From the IMG/VR virus record IMGVR_UViG_3300031951_001168, positions 1-24,326 of that record: DNA of 24,326 nucleotides; one strand, written 5' to 3'. A program made the position numbers and the translations under genes. The notes beneath the pieces are model-generated. The model had not been told where the DNA came from. It did no database searches and was given only the letters and a program-made list of their open reading frames with translations. How positions within the stretch are numbered: the first letter of the stretch is position 1; each line of letters begins with the position of its first letter. This document shows, piece after piece, positions 14,735 to 21,351 of this stretch. The stretch is from a virus.

Positions 14735-15568
14735 ATGATTATATTATCAACAACATCGGATAAAGTACAGGTAGTGTTAGGAGGTTCAGTAACAACTAAC
14801 CAACTAAAATGCTTTGTATCATATACAGACACAACAACAACAAGTGTAACACCAGGTAGAAATGCTTTGGTTACTAATAACACAACTGCCGTAGATTTAG
14901 TAACAAGTCCATCATCATCCACACAAAGATTAGTTAGTTATTTAAGTGTTTATAACTCAGATACGGTCTCAGCAACAGTAACAATAAATCTTTACACTAC
15001 ATCTACTACATATAAATTAATTACAATGACCATATCTTCAGGTGAGAGAATAGAATACCAACAAGGTGAAGGGTTTAAAATTTTTGCAGCAAATGGTTCA
15101 TTCAAAACAAACCCAAACGCAATAGGTAGTCCATTCTCAACTGAGATACAACATACCATGTTGGGTGGTGATGTTTCTGTTTCAACAACATCATATAGTG
15201 ATGTGACAGGACTAAGTTTCCCAGTTTTAGCAAATAAAAGATATTATTTTAAGTTTGATATTATAACAACATCCCAAACGACTGCGGTTGGTCAAGGTTG
15301 GTCAATTAATGGACCGACTTTTAGTAATTTAATGTATTATTCATTTTACGCATCATCAGCAACTGCCGCACAATATAATAATGGAATATCTACATATAAT
15401 ACAGGCACTGTGACCGCAAATAACGCAACTAGAGGTATAGGTTTTATAGAAGGTATTATTGATACTACATCTTCTGGTAATGTTATTGCAAGCGCAAGAA
15501 GTGAATCTAATGGATTAACCGTAACCGCAAAGGCAGGTTCGGTAGTATTTTATCAACAATTAACTTAA
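14735..15568 (+). CDS. Fibre-tip-like paralogue 1 of 3, 277 aa
   Basis: First of three tandem paralogues. The N-terminal ~115 residues hold the shared pattern TTSDKVQV, TTNQLKCFVSYTDTTTTS..PGR, NNTTAVDLVTSPSSSTQRLVSYLSVYNSD, SGERIEYQQGEGFKIFAANGSFKTN. The distal part has a jelly-roll-like beta pattern (LSFPVLANKRYYFKFDI...GQGWSINGPTFSNLMYYSFYASSATA) and ends LTVTAKAGSVVFYQQLT. The first and third copies match along their whole length; the second has a diverged distal half. The gene starts 3 nt after the short fibre gene, suggesting a receptor-binding partner of that fibre. This role is inferred from position and architecture. Confidence 0.8.
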   Translation: MIILSTTSDKVQVVLGGSVTTNQLKCFVSYTDTTTTSVTPGRNALVTNNTTAVDLVTSPSSSTQRLVSYLSVYNSDTVSATVTINLYTTSTTYKLITMTISSGERIEYQQGEGFKIFAANGSFKTNPNAIGSPFSTEIQHTMLGGDVSVSTTSYSDVTGLSFPVLANKRYYFKFDIITTSQTTAVGQGWSINGPTFSNLMYYSFYASSATAAQYNNGISTYNTGTVTANNATRGIGFIEGIIDTTSSGNVIASARSESNGLTVTAKAGSVVFYQQLT

Positions 15569-15575
15569 TAAGATT

Positions 15576-15725
15576 ATGTATAATATAGGAGATAAATTTA
15601 CAATAAACGGAAGTGAATATACTATATGGTTAGTAGATGATTTGATTTATCATTTACTTAATAATGAAGGTCACGGTATTTGTTGCAATGAAGAATACTT
15701 AACAAATATTAATTTAATTGAGTAA
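15576..15725 (+). CDS. Small protein, 49 aa, between two fibre-tip paralogues
   Basis: ATG at 15576 and TAA at 15723-15725 define a 49-codon frame (MYNIGDKFTINGSEYTIWLV ... GHGICCNEEYLTNINLIE). It neatly fills a 160-nt gap in a block where all other gaps are 3-50 nt, and leaves 7 nt before and 3 nt after it. The start looks like a small SH3-like or beta-barrel opening (GDKFTINGSEYTIWLVDD); a CC pair is near the end. Unrelated in sequence to the paralogues on either side. No function recognised. Confidence 0.6.
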   Translation: MYNIGDKFTINGSEYTIWLVDDLIYHLLNNEGHGICCNEEYLTNINLIE

Positions 15726-15728
15726 AAG

Positions 15729-16592
15729 ATGATAACATTAAATAGTACGACAGATAAATTACAATTATATATTCCACTTGCAATTACGACAAATAATGTT
15801 AATTGTTATGTTGCTTATAGAGATACTACCACGACATCCATATCACCGATTGGTTATACAATTTCATCTTCAGGTAACACAACCATAGATTTAGTTTCAT
15901 CCCCACCATCATCAACCCAACGATTAGTTGAGTATATAAATATAAACAATACGGATACTGAACCTATAGATGTTTCTATAATATTTTTTGACAATGGAAC
16001 ATCTTACACATTACAAAAAGTAATATTACAACCATCAGATAGATTAGAGTATTCTGATAAAAATGGGTTTAAAGTTTTATCTAATATAGGTACATTAAAA
16101 ACTAATAATACTCAAATACTAGTTCCCACAAATTCTTCTCAAAGTGTTTCTGTTTTAGATAGAGATATTACATTTTCACCTAGTCAACAAGGAGCATTTG
16201 TACCAATTGACTCGGCGGTATTTGGGTTTCCAGTTGAATCTAATGGATTGTATGCATTTGAACTATTAGCATTTTATAATACGTCATCAACAACCAACGG
16301 AGCTAGATTCAATTTAGTTGGGGATGTTGGAAATCTTACTGGATACTATTATTGGAAGGGGGCGACTACATCAACATTCACAACAGCATATGCAATCACA
16401 AACCCATTAACATTACCATCAACATACGACGCAAGTAGTCCATCGACAACCGCAAATCATGTTATTATGCGTGGGTTTTATAGGGCGGGTAATGATGATT
16501 TTATAAGACTTTGGTTCGCACCTGAACTAACTTCCCCATCAACAATAACATTAAAAGCGGGTACTATAATATTTTTTTACAAAGTTGCTTAA
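15729..16592 (+). CDS. Fibre-tip-like paralogue 2 of 3, 287 aa
   Basis: Shares with its neighbours the N-terminal ~115 residues: TTDKLQL, TTNNVNCYVAYRDTTTTSISP, NTTIDLVSSPPSSTQRLVEYININNTD, PSDRLEYSDKNGFKVLSNIGTLKTN. It ends in the same style (STITLKAGTIIFFYKVA). The central and distal part is different from copies 1 and 3 (QSVSVLDRDITFSPSQQGAFVPIDSAVFGFPVESNGLYAFELLAFYNTSSTTNGARFNLVGDVGNL), although the overall order of predicted strands is similar. This is the pattern expected when an N-terminal mounting domain is kept while the exposed domain is exchanged or diverges. No signal peptide. Confidence 0.8.
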   Translation: MITLNSTTDKLQLYIPLAITTNNVNCYVAYRDTTTTSISPIGYTISSSGNTTIDLVSSPPSSTQRLVEYININNTDTEPIDVSIIFFDNGTSYTLQKVILQPSDRLEYSDKNGFKVLSNIGTLKTNNTQILVPTNSSQSVSVLDRDITFSPSQQGAFVPIDSAVFGFPVESNGLYAFELLAFYNTSSTTNGARFNLVGDVGNLTGYYYWKGATTSTFTTAYAITNPLTLPSTYDASSPSTTANHVIMRGFYRAGNDDFIRLWFAPELTSPSTITLKAGTIIFFYKVA

Positions 16593-16595
16593 ATT

Positions 16596-17441
16596 ATGAT
16601 TACTTTAACACAAACAACTGATAAGATACAAGTTAAATTAAGTGGTGTAGTTTCCACCAACCAACTACATTGTTACTCAGTTTTTAGAGACACTACTACG
16701 ACAGGTATTACACCATCAAGAAATGTAGTTCTAACTAATAATACAACAGCAGTTGATTTAGTTGGAAGTCCATCATCATCAACACAAAGAAATGTTGAAT
16801 ATTTGAATGTATATAATGCAGATACATCTTCAGCAACTGTAACATTTTTATTTAATGATAATGGCACGACCTATGAAATAAATGTTGCAACTTTATTACC
16901 AGGTGAAAAGGTTGAGTATCAATCAGGTATAGGGTTTAAAGTTTTAGATTGTTTTGGGTCTAATAAAACATCAATTGAATATCAACCAATACCATTAACT
17001 TCAGGTTTTACTACTGTAATATTAGGGACTGATTACACTAATAGTAATGCAACTCTAAATACATTAGAAGATATTACAGGATATAGTTTTCCGGTAACAA
17101 ATGGTAAAACGTATTGGTTTAGGTTTCAATTTTTAGTTACATCCGCCGCCGCGGCAACTGGCCATAGAGTGTCAATAAATGGACCAACCACTTCGGAACT
17201 ATCATATTATACACTATTAGTCGCATCCACAGCAAGTGCTGGTGCTTTTTGGAACGCCGCTTATGGATTACCTTCTACCACCACCGCTACCACACCAGCA
17301 ACAGGTGGTATGGGTTATTTAGAAGGAATTGCAACATTTTCCGCAAATGGGACATTAATTGGTAGAGTTGCATCAGAAGTCGCTGGTTCTGGTGTAACAA
17401 TTAAGGCTGGTTCTGTTATTTACTATAGACAACTAAATTAA
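16596..17441 (+). CDS. Fibre-tip-like paralogue 3 of 3, 281 aa
   Basis: N-terminal half: TTDKIQV, STNQLHCYSVFRDTTTTGITPSR, NNTTAVDLVGSPSSSTQRNVEYLNVYNAD, PGEKVEYQSGIGFKVLDCFGSNKTS. Distal half: YSFPVTNGKTYWFRFQFLVTSAAAATGHRVSINGPTTSELSYYTLLVASTA, with the C-terminal strand GVTIKAGSVIYYRQLN. The SINGPT.S.L.YY and KAGSV(V/I)(F/Y)Y.QL features are shared with copy 1 and make the two likely recent sister genes. It begins 3 nt after copy 2, so all three are probably read from one transcript. A role in receptor binding is inferred from tandem paralogy next to fibre genes. Confidence 0.8.
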   Translation: MITLTQTTDKIQVKLSGVVSTNQLHCYSVFRDTTTTGITPSRNVVLTNNTTAVDLVGSPSSSTQRNVEYLNVYNADTSSATVTFLFNDNGTTYEINVATLLPGEKVEYQSGIGFKVLDCFGSNKTSIEYQPIPLTSGFTTVILGTDYTNSNATLNTLEDITGYSFPVTNGKTYWFRFQFLVTSAAAATGHRVSINGPTTSELSYYTLLVASTASAGAFWNAAYGLPSTTTATTPATGGMGYLEGIATFSANGTLIGRVASEVAGSGVTIKAGSVIYYRQLN

Positions 17442-17490
17442 TTATCTGTTAAAATTTATAATTTTTATAAATTATCTATTTATAGGGTAT
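17442..17490 (+). promoter_or_regulatory. AT hairpin, direct repeat and TATTTATA element before the last fibre gene
   Basis: The 49-nt gap holds a perfect 9-bp A/T stem, AATTTATAA (17453-17461), TTT, TTATAAATT (17465-17473). It also holds a direct repeat AATTATCT on either side and TATTTATA (17477-17484), six bases before the ATG at 17491. The hairpin lacks GC and a U-run, so it is not a normal terminator. A promoter or processing site for the last fibre gene is more likely. Confidence 0.35.
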
Positions 17491-19089
17491 ATGAGTATTA
17501 TTTTTCCATCTAACCCAACCATAGGTCAGACCTATTCAGCACAAGATTATACTTGGAGGTGGAACGGAACATTTTGGGACGTTGTTTGGGGTAATGGTTC
17601 AATTACAACAAGTGCGACATCGACAGGTAGTGGTGTGAGTGTAATAAGTGTATTATCTGCAGATACTTTAGTTTTAAAAAGTTTTAGTGGTGTTGGGGTT
17701 AGTGTTGTTGATGGTGGTGATACAATAGTAATAAGTGGAAACCCTGGTTTAGGTGGTGTATCATCTATAACTGCGGTTGGAGGAGTATCGGGAAGTTCGA
17801 CAACAGGTAATATTACATTAGTTAATACTGCACCTGATAAGATAGTCACAATAAGTGGTGGGACAGGGATAACAAGGTCTGGTAACTACCCAAATTTTAC
17901 AATAACTAATAGTGCTCCTGACCAAATTGTTACAATAAGTGGTGGGACAGGGATAATAAGGTCTGGTACCTACCCAAACTTCACATTAGTTAATTCTGCT
18001 CCTGACCAAATTGTTACAATTACTGGAGGAAGTAATATCCAAATTACGGGGACTTATCCTAATTTCGGCATAAACTTTACAGGAACAACGGGTGGAGGAA
18101 CATTTACGGGTGGAACTGTGAGTGGTGCTACTAATTTTACTGCAGGTCTAACTGCAAATACAATATCTGCCACAACATACAATAATCTACCTGTAAGTGG
18201 AATAACAGGGGGGTCAAACATTGGTGTTAATAATACTAATGGTAATGTGACAGTATCATTTACGGGGACTGTTGGCTCAGATTTTACGGGTGGAACTGTA
18301 ACAGGTGCTACAAATTTTACCGCAGGATTAACTGCTAATACAATATCCGCAACTACATATAATAATTTACCTATAAGTGGGATAACTAACGGAACAGGTA
18401 TTACATCAACAACTAGTAACGGGGTTGTAACAATTACAAATACCGCACCCAATCAAGTTATAACTATAAGTGGGGGAACAGGGATTACCACAGGTGGAAC
18501 TTATCCGAACTTCACAATTACAAATTCAGCACCTGACCAAACTGTGGTTATTAATAATGGATATTTAACAGAATCATCAGGAACATACCCAACTTTTGAA
18601 GTTAACTACACAGGACCTACTTTATTGGCTTCGGGTAGTGTATATATTATTCCTGATGGGAGTTATTATGGAGGGTCAACAAATGACGGATGGGCAGGAC
18701 ATTATTGGGATGATTATCAGTCAACATTACCATTTAATAGAGCTTGGTATGGCATACCAATTCCGATAGAATTCAGATATGGACATTATATTAAAGTTTG
18801 CGGAGTTGCTTATACTGATTCATCAGTTCCCGAAGGTGAAACTCTAACTATCGATATAAGATATTATGATTGTACAGATTTTAGAACAACAAGGTTAGGA
18901 GTTGATGGTTTTCCTTTCATAAAGGTTGATGGTATATGTTGTTTTACTTTATTAGTTCAAAATACAAGTGTAACCTTACCCGAGAATACATCTTTTATTT
19001 ATTTAGCATTTAATTCATCAAACAACTCAATGGACGCAACAACCACCAAAATTACATATAATTTAAGTATTTGTCCTGTAAGTTTTTGA
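17491..19089 (+). CDS. Tail-fibre protein, 532 aa, with distinct tip domain
   Basis: The N-terminal module (SIIFPSNPTIGQTYSAQDYTWRWNGTFWDVVW ... TLVLKSFSGVGVSVVDGGDTIVISG) is shared with the genes at 10804 and 13973. The shaft contains two full 28-residue units plus a variant (from residue 121), two copies of FTGGTV(S/T)GATNFTAGLTANTISATTYNNLP (from residues 205 and 265), and a further 28-residue unit near residue 326. The C-terminal ~160 residues are non-repetitive (GSVYIIPDGSYYGGSTNDGWAGHYWDDYQST...PIPIEFRYGHYIKVCGVAYTD...IDIRYYDCTDF...LSICPVSF), rich in Tyr/Trp and with several Cys, as expected for a receptor-binding tip. Compared with the 252-aa fibre it has the same base but its own tip. 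Confidence 0.9.
   Translation: MSIIFPSNPTIGQTYSAQDYTWRWNGTFWDVVWGNGSITTSATSTGSGVSVISVLSADTLVLKSFSGVGVSVVDGGDTIVISGNPGLGGVSSITAVGGVSGSSTTGNITLVNTAPDKIVTISGGTGITRSGNYPNFTITNSAPDQIVTISGGTGIIRSGTYPNFTLVNSAPDQIVTITGGSNIQITGTYPNFGINFTGTTGGGTFTGGTVSGATNFTAGLTANTISATTYNNLPVSGITGGSNIGVNNTNGNVTVSFTGTVGSDFTGGTVTGATNFTAGLTANTISATTYNNLPISGITNGTGITSTTSNGVVTITNTAPNQVITISGGTGITTGGTYPNFTITNSAPDQTVVINNGYLTESSGTYPTFEVNYTGPTLLASGSVYIIPDGSYYGGSTNDGWAGHYWDDYQSTLPFNRAWYGIPIPIEFRYGHYIKVCGVAYTDSSVPEGETLTIDIRYYDCTDFRTTRLGVDGFPFIKVDGICCFTLLVQNTSVTLPENTSFIYLAFNSSNNSMDATTTKITYNLSICPVSF
17851..18087 (+). repeat. 28-residue fibre repeat block, diverged copy
   Basis: Units begin at 17851, 17935 and 18019. In the first two, the TTGG turn is replaced by RSG (ITRSGNYPNFT, IIRSGTYPNFT), while the third is the IQITGTYPNFGINFTG variant, in the same order as in the other two fibre genes. 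A fourth isolated unit (ISGGTGITTGGTYPNFTITNSAP) lies at 18466-18549. Confidence 0.9.
18103..18384 (+). repeat. Two copies of a ~34-residue FTGGTVxGATNFTAGLTANT module
   Basis: Copies start at 18103 and 18283, 180 nt apart, and differ mainly at V-S/T and P-V/I positions. A third relative (SGGTVTGATNYTAGLTANTFSATTYQNLP) is in the 13973 fibre gene near 14258. The separating sequence (GGSNIGVNNTNGNVTVSFTGTVGSD) is related to the stretch after the second copy (NGTGITSTTSNGVVTITNTAP), so the duplicated unit is about 60 residues. Confidence 0.85.
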
Positions 19090-19116
19090 TTATTAAATTA
19101 TTTTACATTATATTTG
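19085..19116 (+). promoter_or_regulatory. Bacteroidota-type promoter, TTTG-N20-TATATTTG
   Basis: TTTG at 19085-19088 and TATATTTG at 19109-19116 match the -33 (TTTG) and -7 (TAnnTTTG) elements of Bacteroidota primary-sigma promoters, at 20-nt spacing. Expected transcription start is around 19121-19124, leaving a leader of under 10 nt before the ATG at 19131. The -33 element lies inside the end of the fibre gene. The match suggests recognition by unmodified host RNA polymerase. Confidence 0.7.
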
Positions 19117-19130
19117 TAAAAAACACTCAA

Positions 19131-19520
19131 ATGAAAAAAATTATTTTATCCGTCATTCTAACATTATTTACCATCATTTCAACAGCTCAGGGGTTAGAAT
19201 ATGCAAGAGCAAGAACATTCAATGTAGGACATCGTGACTTCGCAACTAATGAAATTGTTTGGAATGGAACAACAAATGAATGTAATATTTTAATTAAACT
19301 CACAGACAACAAAGTTACGATTTTTAGTAAAACACAACAAGAATATTACGTTGTGGGTAAACTTGCTGAGAAGGATAATACTGCACAATATCGTATGCAA
19401 GATGCGAATGGTATTAGTTGTAATTTTTATATGGGACCAACTGAAATGCAAGGTGTTTTGTTTATGGTTGTTGAGTATAATGATTATGCTTGGATGTATT
19501 TTGTTGTTCCTGAAGAATAA
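19131..19520 (+). CDS. Exported small protein with signal peptide, 129 aa
   Basis: The ATG at 19131 gives a textbook signal peptide: MKK, a hydrophobic core IILSVILTLFTII, and STAQ|G as probable signal peptidase I site, with the -AQ end typical of Bacteroidota. The open frame extends upstream to 19071 but that start would bury the signal and precede the promoter. The mature part is ~108 residues and beta-rich (ILIKLTDNKVTIFSKTQQEYYVVGKLAEKDNTAQYRMQDANGISCNFYMGPTEMQGVLFMVVEYNDYAWMYFVVPEE), lipocalin-like or barrel-like in rhythm, without a lipobox Cys. It is a phage gene for a periplasmic/envelope protein behind a host-type promoter, so it may alter the infected cell surface; this is inference. 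Confidence 0.85.
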   Translation: MKKIILSVILTLFTIISTAQGLEYARARTFNVGHRDFATNEIVWNGTTNECNILIKLTDNKVTIFSKTQQEYYVVGKLAEKDNTAQYRMQDANGISCNFYMGPTEMQGVLFMVVEYNDYAWMYFVVPEE

Positions 19521-19571
19521 TTAACTACATATTTATTATTGAACTTTTTATGAATTTTAACAATAAACAAA

Positions 19572-19919
19572 ATGAACAATTTTCCACACAAAATTATTGG
19601 GAAACTATTGACCGACGAGAAAAAATCGATAGGTCAGGTAATTGTTAATGGTAAAAAACTAGAATTCTTATGGGGTGTAACGACTTATTATAACCTATTA
19701 AACGAAACAAAAGGACTTGGAGTTGAAATCCTAATAGTTGAATGTAAGGTTGATAATCAAAATCTAACTGATTCATTTAAAAGGGATTTTAATTCTAACA
19801 ACTATATTGGAAAGTTGGAAAAGGTTATAATTGAGACCACCCAGTCCAAACTAAATAATAAATTAAACAAATTATTCAAAGACACAAAAGTGGAGTTTTT
19901 GGAGTTTAAATTTATTTAA
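19572..19919 (+). CDS. Hypothetical protein, 115 aa
   Basis: Unrecognised. It starts MNNFPHKIIGKLLTDEKKSIGQVIVNGKKLEFLWGV and continues with alternating beta strands and helices (LGVEILIVECKVDNQNL, KLEKVIIETTQSKLNNKLNKLFKDTKVEFLEFKFI), lysine-rich, soluble. A 51-nt gap precedes it with ATATTTATTA at 19529-19538. A nearer ATG at 19550 opens only a 32-codon frame in another phase and is not preferred. No Shine-Dalgarno sequence. Confidence 0.7.
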   Translation: MNNFPHKIIGKLLTDEKKSIGQVIVNGKKLEFLWGVTTYYNLLNETKGLGVEILIVECKVDNQNLTDSFKRDFNSNNYIGKLEKVIIETTQSKLNNKLNKLFKDTKVEFLEFKFI

Positions 19920-19938
19920 ATTTCATTATAATTTGTTA

Positions 19939-20235
19939 ATGAAAAAATTCATCGAAGGAGTTATTAACGGAGGTTTTAAAACTAAATTAAAGTTACTCTA
20001 TGGTGATAATGTTAAAGTAATTGTTGAAGATTATTATTGGTCTAGGAGGAGTAAAAATTACACGTTAACTTTAATAATATATACAGATTCAATAGACCAA
20101 GCTGTTGAGATACACCCAGAAGGGATTGAGGTTATAATATCATCACTTATGAAAATGATTAATAATCAAAAACCAATAAAAGTAATAAGTTCATTAAAAT
20201 ATAAAGAAAATGGCACACCCGATACTACATGCTAA
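19939..20235 (+). CDS. Hypothetical basic protein, 98 aa
   Basis: Unrecognised. I chose the ATG at 19939 (MKKFIEGVINGGFKTKLKLLYGDNVKVIVED); a TTG six bases upstream is a poorer start. The first helix is amphipathic and basic, followed by strands VKVIVEDYYW and NYTLTLIIYTDS and a C-terminal helix with KMINNQKPIKVISSLKYK. It overlaps the following DUF6915-like gene by 26 nt, suggesting co-translation. The MKKFIEGVINGG opening is weakly similar in style to the MKSLIKRILKE opening at 23061 but lacks its (L/I)-x-E end. Confidence 0.65.
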   Translation: MKKFIEGVINGGFKTKLKLLYGDNVKVIVEDYYWSRRSKNYTLTLIIYTDSIDQAVEIHPEGIEVIISSLMKMINNQKPIKVISSLKYKENGTPDTTC

Positions 20236-20563
20236 AAGTTCTGTCAAAAAGTTTGGTGGAAAATGGGAAGATTATATTCATTTACATGAATGGTTAGACG
20301 AAACCAAAGCATGGTATGGTCATTCATTACACAGAATGTTCAGACATCATTCCGAAGGTATATTTCAAATGGAAAAGATTTTTGGACCATCCTTTATTAA
20401 TAGTGATGGTAAGGTCGTATATACAAGGTATGTCGGTGAACAACACGTAAGAGAAGATTGTAATAACTACATCCCAAGTGCAAAAGAGTGGGTGACAGCT
20501 CTAGAAGGTAAAAATAGACCAATTTGGATGTTAAAAACAATTGATTTAGAAATAAATGACTAA
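20210..20563 (+). CDS. DUF6915-like protein, 117 aa
   Basis: The pattern AHPILHAKSSVKKFGGKWEDYIHLHEWLDETKAWYGHSLHRMFRHHSEGIFQMEKIFGPSFINSDGK (positions 2-68, read here as spaced motifs) and YVGEQHVREDCNNYIPSAKEW matches, from memory, a widespread small family annotated DUF6915. Its features are many conserved His (HP..HA.SS.., RMFRHHSEGIF) and an EQHV.ED..(R/Y)IPS..(D/E)W ending. The His-rich core could bind metal or nucleic acid, but no function is established to my knowledge. It is complete in length for the family. Found in both bacteria and phages, often among accessory genes; here it overlaps the preceding small gene and precedes an acidic DUF6878-like gene. Confidence 0.75.
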   Translation: MAHPILHAKSSVKKFGGKWEDYIHLHEWLDETKAWYGHSLHRMFRHHSEGIFQMEKIFGPSFINSDGKVVYTRYVGEQHVREDCNNYIPSAKEWVTALEGKNRPIWMLKTIDLEIND

Positions 20564-20577
20564 TATATTTATTAGGT

Positions 20578-21351
20578 ATGAAGAACGGAATAGAATTAAT
20601 TGAGAGTAAATTAAAAGACCCAAAGTTCCAACTAGAGTTGGCTAAACTTTATGTGACCTGTAGATTACATGGTAAGAAACCATACATAGAAGTTGAATGT
20701 CGAAAATATTATGATGATAGTTATACTCTTGAATCATTGTCAGCTGGTAACGGGTGGAATAACTTTTATGACGAAGTAGAAAAAGCCGTCCCAAACTTTA
20801 TAATACAAATACAGGAATTCATGGAATACTACGATAATGAAGGTATTGATGAATTAGAAGTATCTACAGATGGTGAACTTAATTCAGAAGTATTATATTT
20901 TATTTTCGATTTAAAAGAAAAAGAATTTCGTTTTCACCATGAATATTATTATTATGTAACAGACTATCGAGGTACCACTACGGAATTTGAAGAAATTGAA
21001 GGGACGAGTGTCTATGATGATATTATGGAGTTTTGTTCAGTCAATAAGGAGTTTAAAGTCGATTTCAATGGGGGTGGAGATAGTGGTTATATTGAATCTC
21101 ATGGTGAAAATGAAAATAGTGAAAGGTTTGAAGTGCCAGCTTCAATAGAAGATAAATTTTATAGAATGTTATCGGATGATTTTGGAGGATGGGAAATTAA
21201 CGAAGGGTCACAAGGAAGTTTTACAATTGATTGTGAAGCTAAAACAATTCAACTAGAGATAGGTTTAAATGAAGAGTCATCAGAAAGTAATGAAGTATTT
21301 AGAAGTACTATTGAATTTGATGTTAATATTCTCAAAAAAAGAAAAGATTAA
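20578..21351 (+). CDS. Acidic protein with DUF6878-like C-terminus, 257 aa
   Basis: Strongly acidic. The C-terminal region FKVDFNGGGDSGYIES (around residue 160), then SIEDKFYRMLSDDFGGWEINEGSQGSFTIDCEAKTIQLEIGLNEES resembles my memory of DUF6878: F.G.GDSG.IE, an IED..Y..L helix, GGWE(I/N)N(D/E)G..G.F..D....(T/I)..L. Those members usually have about 130-150 aa, so the ~150-residue N-terminal part (LAKLYVTCRLHGKKPYIEVECRKYYDDSYTLESLSAGNGWNNFYDEVEK...) is extra and may be a second, related or fused domain. A gap of only 14 nt holding ATATTTATTA (20565-20574) precedes the ATG. It is convergent with the lysozyme gene, overlapping by 4 nt. Acidic phage proteins sometimes mimic DNA, but the family evidence does not support that specifically. 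Confidence 0.72.
   Translation: MKNGIELIESKLKDPKFQLELAKLYVTCRLHGKKPYIEVECRKYYDDSYTLESLSAGNGWNNFYDEVEKAVPNFIIQIQEFMEYYDNEGIDELEVSTDGELNSEVLYFIFDLKEKEFRFHHEYYYYVTDYRGTTTEFEEIEGTSVYDDIMEFCSVNKEFKVDFNGGGDSGYIESHGENENSERFEVPASIEDKFYRMLSDDFGGWEINEGSQGSFTIDCEAKTIQLEIGLNEESSESNEVFRSTIEFDVNILKKRKD

Noticed and set aside
14332-14922. Long minus-strand frame (196 codons), and similar ones at 12114-12452, 17547-17849 and 18054-18452
   Set aside because: They mirror the repeats of the fibre genes and give Val/Pro-rich repetitive protein (VPPVVIPVPP); codon use and context favour the plus strand.
12346-18549. Regular repeats at DNA level that could be taken for a CRISPR or satellite array
   Set aside because: They are 84-nt in-frame coding units with synonymous differences, inside fibre genes, without unique spacers.
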